Source: Allolobophora icterica
Taxonomy: Eukaryota; Annelida; Clitellata; Crassiclitellata; Lumbricidae
Reading direction: 5' to 3'
Assembly (NCBI GenBank): GCA_963556255.1
Contig: OY744607.1
Location: 50,682,022-50,746,021 of the forward strand
Length of the DNA stretch: 64,000 nucleotides
The notes under the pieces are model-generated. The model saw only the letters and a list, made by a program, of their open reading frames with translations, was not told the origin of the DNA and did not search any database. Shown here in pieces: positions 58,801-64,000 of this stretch. Each line of letters starts with the position of its first letter. Position 1 is the first letter of the stretch. Both the position numbers and the translations under genes were made by a program.

Positions 58801-59796
58801 TCGGATGTAACGAAACTAATTCCGAGTTTAAACGATAAAAAGAAGTACGTAGTTCATTACGGTAATCTAAAGTTGTACGAAAGTCTCGGTTTGAAGATAA
58901 CGAAAATACATCGAGGGTTAATATTCGAAGAAAGCGCTTGGCTGAAAAAGTATATCAACCTGAATACGGAATTGAGAACGAGAGCTACTAACGATTTCGA
59001 GAAGGACTTTTTCAAGTTGATGAATAATAGCGTCTTCGGTAAGACTATGGAATGTATCGAGAATCGAGTTGACGTACGATTGGTATGCGATGAGAAGGAA
59101 GCTATTAAACTCGCGTCGAAACCTAATTACGACGGTCGAACTATTTTCGATGAAAATCTAATCGCCGTTCATATGAAAAAGACCAAGTTGTTTTATAACA
59201 AGCCGATATATCTAGGAATGTGTATTTTAGATTCGAGCAAGACATTGATCTACGATTTTCATTATAATTACATCAAGACCAAGTACGGAGATAGGGCTAA
59301 GCTATTATTCACCGATACGGATTCGTTGGCATATGAAATAAAGACCGACGATTTTTACGCCGATATAGCTCCTGACATTAGAAGTAGGTTCGACACGAGC
59401 GACTACGCGAAAGATCATCCATCTGGTATAGAAAGTGGGATCAATAAAAAGGTCATTGGTATGTTCAAAGATGAGGCGGCAGGTAAACAGATCGAAGAAT
59501 TCGTAGGTTTGAGGTCGAAGTTGTACTCGTACAGGATGTCGGGTGTAGACTATAAGAAATGTAAGGGTGTGAGGAAAAACGTGGTTAGTAAAACGATAAC
59601 TCACGAAGATTACAAAGAGTGTGTGTTTACGAGAAGAGAACAGTCAAGGAAAATGAACATTATTCGATCGTATCATCACGACATTTACACCGAAGAAGTA
59701 AATAAAGTCGCGCTGTCGGCTGACGACGACAAACGAGTGATATTGGAAGATGGTATTCATACTTTAGCATACGGACATTATTCGCTTCATCAATAA
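55897..59796 (+). CDS. Protein-primed-type family B DNA polymerase
   Basis: The 1299-aa polymerase copies the linear element genome. Residues 32-67 form a SAP-like helix pair. A CxxC..HxxxC zinc finger lies at 435-455. The 3'-5' exonuclease has YTDFES (488-493), 'FHNLSGYDSHLF' near 634 and 'LSDVLLLADVF' near 800. Between them, 590-621 carries CHIC...DHCH..GKFRG..HNIC, an endonuclease VII-like HNH module seen in this polymerase group. Polymerase motifs are A 'YLDANNLYGW' (Asp898), B 'LMNNSVFGKT' (1041-1050) and C 'TDTDS' (1139-1143), all intact. The first 57 bp are nearly repeated (55897-55953 and 55954-56010), so the true start could be the ATG at 55897, 55954 or 55990. The protease gene follows 22 bases downstream. 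Confidence 0.95.
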   Translation: MKGLKGMNVHNKMDTRADFMKSLKGINVLNKMDYSSKTVKELQNIARERGMVGYSRLRKAELVALMSPRPAINPLDAPVPDIKVPTLVPGKYTPPSDIWKSSVSNVWNEMKTKVRSVINSFADRWVSSIPPKEKKTVNERLESLKSRVSSIFSKINKNKFQIRETAKAIKGFTKQYTIDSTGSIDLTSFLNAVRPQVVGLLAKNRGVKVQFNLNCVMEKVDIKTGEEVVAEPNFKSKTDIILDATDVSEIYSNAVDKIKESMASFQMRGSNWRFKAVVKLDIDTVVYKPLKGSSYIPLPEYLVNKTAIINLKNDDEECFKWCITRALNPTDKNPQRITKDLKEQSKKLDWKGIEFPVAADANIINKFERNNNVSVNVFGYEKDVYPLYISKHESDICVDLLLISDGEKKHYCWIKNFNKLMAARTEKSHNSMHYCKRCLTGYREVESLNKHTEYCSRQDAQRIVLPDPGTMLSFKHYFKSMRLPFIVYTDFESFIKPIDTCQPDPNTSYTNKYQKHTPSSFCYHIKCFDDGVYSQEPVRFTAENEDDDVAQIFIDSLVGNIKEIYNQFKFPKNMIFGITEKKCFDEATNCHICGGELGEDRVRDHCHLSGKFRGAAHNICNMNYKVPKFFPVVFHNLSGYDSHLFVKKLRGENGEKINCIPNNEEKYISFSREVVVGNFVNKDGKEITVKRELRFIDSFRFMPSSLDALSKNLRKDQCKNLGDFFKGEKLDLLLRKGVYAYDYVDGIERLNETELPPKHKFYSKLNDSDISDEDYEHAKNVWKVFRCKTLREYHDLYNLSDVLLLADVFENFRDVCIEHYRLDPAWYYTSPGLAWDAALKLTGVELELLSDYDMLLMIKQGIRGGVSTISKRYAKANNEYMGEDFDRSQPSVFIPYLDANNLYGWAMSKALPTHGFKWMSDNELNDWRSITERDGVGCVLEVDLEYSKELHQQHNDYPLAPESIKPTGSDVTKLIPSLNDKKKYVVHYGNLKLYESLGLKITKIHRGLIFEESAWLKKYINLNTELRTRATNDFEKDFFKLMNNSVFGKTMECIENRVDVRLVCDEKEAIKLASKPNYDGRTIFDENLIAVHMKKTKLFYNKPIYLGMCILDSSKTLIYDFHYNYIKTKYGDRAKLLFTDTDSLAYEIKTDDFYADIAPDIRSRFDTSDYAKDHPSGIESGINKKVIGMFKDEAAGKQIEEFVGLRSKLYSYRMSGVDYKKCKGVRKNVVSKTITHEDYKECVFTRREQSRKMNIIRSYHHDIYTEEVNKVALSADDDKRVILEDGIHTLAYGHYSLHQ

Positions 59797-59817
59797 GAGT
59801 ATTAGTCGAATATTAAA

Positions 59818-60252
59818 ATGAGTTTTACAACTGTCAAAAACATCGATGTCGAAGGCGTAGTTCTTCCAAATCAACCGCTAACGAATTTTGAATTATTAGA
59901 TGCCGCGAAGAAGCTGAATATCAAGAATTTTAGAGGCGTGTTCTTACGAGACACCCTACCGAAAAAACCTACACGGAATGAGTGTGGGATATTAAACTTA
60001 GACGATTCTAATGGGGCAGGACAACACTGGGTCGGCTTTTTTAAGAACGGTAACGAGAAAATATATTTTGATAGTTACGGTCTTCCTCCTCCTACAGAAT
60101 TAATAAAATATCTCCAAAGACCGCTGCTTTACAACAGCGAGCGAATACAGCCGGATAACGAAGTGTTTTGCGGACATTTGTGTTTGTACGTGTTAAAGAA
60201 GGCGATGAACGACGGATGCGAAGTTCAAAAAATCATGAACGACTTGCATTAA
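59818..60252 (+). CDS. Adenain-like cysteine protease (capsid maturation)
   Basis: A 144-aa member of the adenovirus-protease/Ulp1 fold group, which cleaves virion precursor proteins. The catalytic set is visible in the usual order: His70 in 'GQHWVGF', Asp85 in 'YFDSYGLPPP', Gln111, and Cys118 in 'FCGHLC', seven residues after the Gln as in adenain. It is shorter than adenovirus proteases (about 200 aa) but typical for Polintons. It starts 22 bases after the polymerase stop and ends 27 bases before the fibre-like gene, suggesting a shared transcription block. Confidence 0.92.
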   Translation: MSFTTVKNIDVEGVVLPNQPLTNFELLDAAKKLNIKNFRGVFLRDTLPKKPTRNECGILNLDDSNGAGQHWVGFFKNGNEKIYFDSYGLPPPTELIKYLQRPLLYNSERIQPDNEVFCGHLCLYVLKKAMNDGCEVQKIMNDLH

Positions 60253-61067
60253 ACTAATAAATAATCTTATTAAAAAACAATGCCAGTAGATAAATTTGGA
60301 CATACAGATTCAGGATCTACGCAAAGAATAATTGCCGGTGGTGTTACTCTTAGTCAAGTAAATGCTAGTTTCCTTCGAATGGATGGAGCAAACCCGGCGA
60401 CTGGAGATCTAAAAATGAGCGGCCACAGCATTAGAGGTTTACCTACGACGAACATTTCAGAAGCAGGAATGGATGAGGCCGTAAGTCGGGGACAAGCCAT
60501 AGATTTGATAACGAATCGCGGTGATTTACCGTCCAACGATAATCTAAAAGTGTCTAAAACCGGTGATACTATGACTGGCGACTTATTCTTAAGCATCGGT
60601 AGAGAGCTTACGCGGAGGATGGGATGTAAGGATTTGGTTGGAAATAAAGCTTTTATTATATTTTTAGGAAATACAACGAATAAAATAGAAGGTCGATTAA
60701 ACCAACCGATTATATTACAATCGACGGATGGATTTAGTTTTAGAATGAATAATGAAACCGTCTTAGAGATGGTTAAGTCAATGGATGGTACTCCTCCGTC
60801 TAAAATAAATGTGCATAAGCCCATCTTTATGCACGGCGCCCACATTACAGGCCTACGCGATCCCAGCGGCGATGGCGATGCAGCGACTAAAAAATATGTT
60901 GATACGACTGCAGTCGGACCCGCCTTTAGCGTTTACACTTTGACTCAACAAGCCATAAACGCTACAACTCACACAAGAGTTTCTTTCGATAGAGTAAGAT
61001 TCAATACCGCTAGTAGTGATAACAGTACAGGACCGACTCGTTTCACTCCCGGTAAAGCCGGATACTA

Positions 61068-61676
61068 CACTGTGAACGGGAAAAAACCAGACCTCTCTTA
61101 TTACTACGATAATTTGTGTAATAATTTGCATATTTTAATAAAACGTGGTGGAACTTCAGTTTAAAGGATATGAATCACATGACTATTATTTTTTAGTTAT
61201 AATGTGTGTTCAAAATGTCCTCCTTTGGCCTCAACACACGCACAAAGACGCGCTCGCCACTGACTAATTGCTGAATCGATTACAGCTTGATCAAATTCAT
61301 CCCATGCCTGAGTTATACGTTCACGCAGTTCTCCGACATCGCGCACCTTTGTCTTGTAAACTTTTTCTTGCATCACACCCCAGATTTTGTAGTCCACGGG
61401 ATTAAGGTCCGGGCTATTTGGAGGCCAGGAATCGGGCAATTCTGATTCTGGCGTAAATATTGTATTACGATTCTATCCTCTTCACTGAACGCCATTTTGT
61501 AACGGATGTTTTATTACAAATGACGTCACGGTCACGCCAATTTTTAACTGCTTTAGTGCATTATTATCTGAGATTATAGTTTGGAATAAAATAGTTTTAG
61601 ACTCAATAACATTTTCAATATTTGGTGTTTATTTCCCTATTTTTTGTAGAGGTCTGGTTTTTTTCCGTTCACAGTG
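61068..61676 (-). mobile_element. Internally deleted mariner transposon
   Basis: 29-bp terminal inverted repeats start CACTGTGAACGG and differ at one position between ends. Both ends are flanked by TA (61066-61067 and 61677-61678), the standard Tc1/mariner target duplication. The 609-bp element is about half the usual 1.3 kb and lacks most of its transposase. Confidence 0.93.
61197..61439 (-). pseudogene. Mariner transposase C-terminal fragment
   Basis: An 80-codon minus-strand frame with 'WPPNSPDLNPVDYKIWGVMQ', which includes the third catalytic Asp of the DDD/DDE triad, and a tail 'RARLCACVEAKGGHFEH'. The first two catalytic residues and the DNA-binding half are missing, so it is inactive. 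Confidence 0.9.
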
Positions 61677-61950
61677 TATATCGTTTCGGCGTACATAGAA
61701 TTTCGTGATGTGAGTAATACATCTCATGGTAACGTCTACCTGTATAAAAATGGGACGGTGTACATGCAAATTACGGGTGGTGGGGGTACGGGAGGTTCGT
61801 ATAATAACGCAACCGGTAGTAGCATAGTTTCCTTAACCGATACCGATTACCTCGAGATATTAGTTTATTCGTCCATCGCTACAAACGTATTAGGTAGAGA
61901 CTTTTCAGCGGCATTCTTACGACCTTAAACTAAGTCCGTAACTTTAACCG

Positions 61951-61988
61951 TAGAAACCTATCGCGTGTATACAAACGATAGGTTTCTA
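61951..61988. terminator. Perfect hairpin between converging viral genes
   Basis: tagaaacctatcg (61951-61963) and its exact complement (61976-61988) make a 13-bp stem with a 12-base loop. It lies between the stop of the fibre-like gene and the stop of the SAP/NUMOD1 gene. It may mark transcript ends for both strands; that role is inference. Confidence 0.5.
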
Positions 61989-62005
61989 AAAATGTAGAAA
62001 TCTTA

Positions 62006-62521
62006 TCATTGAGAAGACTCTTCGCTTGGGTGTGCAACTACATCGATAGTTTCATCGTATGCTCTCGAAGTCTCTTTATCGATCTCGCAGATTCCATCGT
62101 ACACCGTAATTTCGTATCTGTTTCTCCATACTTTTCCGTTATAATACGATATTAAACGGGCGTTTTCTCTGTGAGCTTTAGCCGCTTTATGCATCGACGA
62201 ATACTCGATGGTCTCACCCGTTTCCAAGTCAAAAATAACGACTCGTTTCGGGTTGTTTCTGATACCATTCAATCTATCGTATCTACCATCGTCATTATAT
62301 TCTTTTCGACGATCTTTCCAATATTCTTTTAGATATTCTTTTCTCGTTAATTTCGGTTTACCTACTAGGGAGTTGTCCTCGGGAATCAATCCTTTCTCGA
62401 TCAGCAGCTCTACCAATTCCGGTTTGTTGAGATGAGTGACACCTTTAATCTTATTCTCTTTCGCTAACTTGTGTAATTCTGGCAGTTTCATTTTATATAC
62501 TACAAGATTGTCTTTAAACAT
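62006..62521 (-). CDS. SAP-domain plus NUMOD1-like protein
   Basis: A 171-aa protein. Residues 11-45 ('MKLPELHKLAKENKIKG', 'LNKPELVELLIEKGLI') form a SAP-type DNA-binding helix-hairpin. Residues about 92-140 ('VVIFDLETGETIEYSSMHKA', 'ISYYNGKVWRNRYEI') look like NUMOD1, a small DNA-recognition module usually attached to homing nucleases. No nuclease domain is present, so it is more likely a DNA-binding or structural protein. The SAP part resembles the N-terminus of the polymerase in this element. An alternative start is the Met at residue 11. It lies 3' of the capsid gene on the same strand. Confidence 0.7.
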   Translation of the reverse strand: MFKDNLVVYKMKLPELHKLAKENKIKGVTHLNKPELVELLIEKGLIPEDNSLVGKPKLTRKEYLKEYWKDRRKEYNDDGRYDRLNGIRNNPKRVVIFDLETGETIEYSSMHKAAKAHRENARLISYYNGKVWRNRYEITVYDGICEIDKETSRAYDETIDVVAHPSEESSQ

Positions 62522-62545
62522 GAAACTTATTTTTCATACAGATGA

Positions 62546-63838
62546 CTAATATACTACGCTCATTTTCTGTCCATCCGACTGAAAGTTTAGCAACTTATCC
62601 GAAATTATAACCGCGTAACCTTGCGTATCAGCGGGGACTGCGGCGTTAAAAGTAGCTTTGATTTGGATATCGACGACCGACGATTTCAGTCTTTCCGACT
62701 GTTTACTAACATCGAAAACTATGAGCGGATATAGATCTTTGTAATCGGCTGGAGTGATGTTGCTTTGCGTAATCAACGGATCCATTCCGTAGAACTTTTC
62801 GCTGAACGACGCCGCGTCTCTATAAGCTCTCGAAAATTTCTAGTTGGGAAACGATAGGTCGTAGTCGACCGCTGGATATCTCTCTTGATTCATCATGACG
62901 TACATGTTTTTGAGGTTGCAATGATCGAAAATCGATGGATTGTGTTCTTGGTTGCCGCTTCGATCGGTTTGAAATCCAACGACTATCCATCTAGGTTTTT
63001 CAGGAGCCGTCTTGACGCTAAGACGCCAACTAAAAGTAGTCGATTGTGGAACCGTTATAGTGTCGCATTGACGCGCTCGATATGCAACGGGTAACGATGC
63101 TTTCGATTCGATAGTTTTATGCAACTGCACTCTTTCCATATCCGCTGGAGTAACGTGCGGCATAAACCACGAGATTTTCACGAGGTCGACTTTTCCAGCA
63201 TCCGCGGCAGCGAGTCTAAAAATAGCGTCGTCGTCTGATTTGCGAACCAGCGTTAGCGTGTGCTTAAAACCGTACACTATTTTATCGTAATCCTCGCAGA
63301 ATCCGAAAATATGTTTGAGGGGTACGACGAAACTAAACGTTCCCTTAGTCGTTGGTTTTCGAATAAGATACGCCTGTCTGATCGCGAAACCTGCGTTATC
63401 CGCTATAACCGCGGTTGCATCAGTATCTTTGCACCATAATTGATTAAGACCTTGCGCTTTGGCGAAGTCGTCCGGATATTTAAGCAAACCCAACATCGTA
63501 GTCGCTTGTCCTGGGTGAAATACCGTTTCGATATCTTGATTCGATAGGGAATACGCGATTTGGCTGAAAAGATGCAAGAGTCCGTTGTTTGCGAGGGCTG
63601 CGGCGTCACCATTAGCGTACGCCGTATTCATTCCATCTCCTTTAACCAACCTACCTTCGAATAACAAGTAAGATTCAGCGGGATGGCAAAATAGATCTTG
63701 AGTTTCGATATTTATGCGAATCTCTCCGGATGTGTTAAAATCCGTTCTCGCTGCCGGTTCGTATTCGTGCCATTCGTATTTTTCAATTCCTTCGTCGACC
63801 TCTGTGGGTGCTGTAATGTTTAGAATATTCGATTGCAT
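62546..63838 (-). pseudogene. Major capsid protein (double jelly-roll type) with one in-frame stop
   Basis: The frame begins at 63838 ('MQSNILNITAPTEVDEGIEK') and runs 332 codons to a TAG at 62842-62840. The same frame then stays open a further 97 codons to a stop at 62548-62546, keeping capsid-like sequence ('SNITPADYKDLYPLIVFDV'). Total reading distance is about 430 codons, the size of Polinton/adintovirus hexon-like capsid proteins. Hallmarks are 'FCHPAESYLLFEGRL', 'GLLHLFSQIAYSLSNQDIE', 'HPGQATTMLGLLKYPDDF' and 'VPLKHIFGFCEDYDK'. The single nonsense codon could be a decay mutation, a sequencing error or, less likely, a programmed event. Confidence 0.85.
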
Positions 63839-63867
63839 TTTAATTACTAAAGATTATTTATTTAAAC

Positions 63868-64000
63868 TCACGCGAGTTTCAATCCCGCTCCGTTTTTGTT
63901 GAGACCACGCACGAGATCTCGAATGGACACGACCGTCGAAGAAAGTCCATCACCGGCTAGTATCTTATTAATATCAGTAGTTCCTACATCGTTATCGATT
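63868..64000 (-). CDS. 3' end of an unidentified ORF in the viral element
   Basis: From the window edge a minus-strand frame is open for 43 codons and ends at TGA (63870-63868), containing 'VGTTDINKILAGDGLSSTVV' and ending 'NGAGLKLA'. It is 27 bases upstream of the capsid start, so it is probably another structural gene of the same transcription block. The family is not recognised from this fragment. Confidence 0.55.
   Translation of the reverse strand, partial: IDNDVGTTDINKILAGDGLSSTVVSIRDLVRGLNKNGAGLKLA

Larger units (their letters stand above)
60280..61928 (+). pseudogene. Fibre-like protein with C1q-like head, split by mariner insertion
   Basis: The frame opens at 60280. The N-terminal two thirds carry phage tail-fibre-style units: 'GDLKMSGHSIRGLPT', 'SKTGDTMTGDLFL' and 'ITGLRDPSGDGDAATKKYVD'. 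From about residue 211 a C1q/TNF-like beta-sandwich starts ('PAFSVYTLTQQAIN', 'FTPGKAGYY'). A mariner relic (61068-61676, TA duplication) cuts the domain; the original frame resumes at 61677 and continues to the stop at 61926-61928 ('GNVYLYKNG', 'DYLEILVYSS'). As it stands, the upstream frame runs 32 codons into the transposon and stops at 61164. An attachment or spike role is inferred from the architecture. Confidence 0.8.
55690..64000. mobile_element. Polinton/adintovirus-like element (left part)
   Basis: Grouped here are a family B DNA polymerase, an adenain-like protease, a fibre-like gene, a SAP/NUMOD1 protein, a capsid protein and a further minus-strand ORF. This gene set defines Polinton/Maverick elements and their virus-like relatives, the adintoviruses. 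Genes are intronless and tightly packed, unlike the host genes. The left terminus is not exactly defined, and the right end lies beyond the window. Integrase, packaging ATPase and penton are not visible here. Confidence 0.85.

Noticed and set aside
60354..61131. 163- and 92-codon minus-strand ORFs opposite the fibre-like gene
   Set aside because: They overlap the plus-strand gene, which has recognisable domains, and have no similarity of their own.

Overview
The window is nuclear DNA of an animal, most likely an aquatic invertebrate. It holds two spliced host genes, a dense mixture of non-LTR retrotransposon tails, tRNA-derived SINEs, hAT/Harbinger/mariner-type elements and very long microsatellites, and, at the right edge, an integrated Polinton/adintovirus-like element. 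The phylum cannot be fixed from the sequence alone. There is one 200-base assembly gap (4991-5190).

Layout. 1-2992: a non-LTR retrotransposon with an almost complete reverse-transcriptase ORF, inserted into the 3' end of a second LINE and flanked by an unusually long (at least 104 bp) duplication. 2993-9980: almost entirely simple repeats (TA, TCTG, GA, GGA, TTC, CAGA) around the gap, plus one small hAT-type element and a GATC-rich minisatellite. 10-27 kb: short non-autonomous DNA transposons with clear target duplications, SINEs, LINE debris (including a scrambled LINE at 22.5-24 kb), a roughly 300-bp tandem duplication, and a broken copy of an uncharacterised multi-copy animal protein.

27.4-33.5 kb (+): a four-exon MAP1-family microtubule-associated protein gene (about 969 aa) with a metallo-beta-lactamase-like N-terminal region, a Lys/Ala/Pro-rich middle and the C-terminal light-chain domain. 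34.4-49.85 kb (-): NCBP1/CBP80, the large subunit of the nuclear cap-binding complex; 22 exons could be joined in phase, and only the extreme 5' end is uncertain. The two genes converge and their candidate polyadenylation signals lie within about 50 bp of each other. The NCBP1 introns carry SINEs, LINE tails, a hAT-type element and a 40-bp minisatellite.

49.9-55.6 kb: a long-TIR MITE, then a 1.54-kb transposon-like element with 17-bp terminal inverted repeats and an inverted array of a 12-13-bp internal motif. It sits in an interspersed repeat whose unoccupied version is visible at 42.4 kb. A hAT relic that keeps the end of its transposase reading frame follows, then more LINE and SINE debris.

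55.7-64.0 kb: Polinton/adintovirus-like element. On the + strand are a protein-primed-type family B DNA polymerase (1299 aa, with zinc finger, embedded HNH nuclease module and N-terminal SAP-like segment), an adenain-like cysteine protease, and a fibre-like gene (phage-tail-fibre-type repeats followed by a C1q-like domain) that is split by a 609-bp mariner relic. On the - strand are a SAP plus NUMOD1-like protein, a double-jelly-roll-type major capsid protein split by one in-frame stop, and the 3' end of another ORF running off the window. Packaging ATPase, integrase and penton were not seen and would have to lie to the right. Polymerase replicates, protease matures, and capsid and fibre would build a particle; the two breaks suggest that this copy is decaying, while its polymerase and protease frames remain intact.
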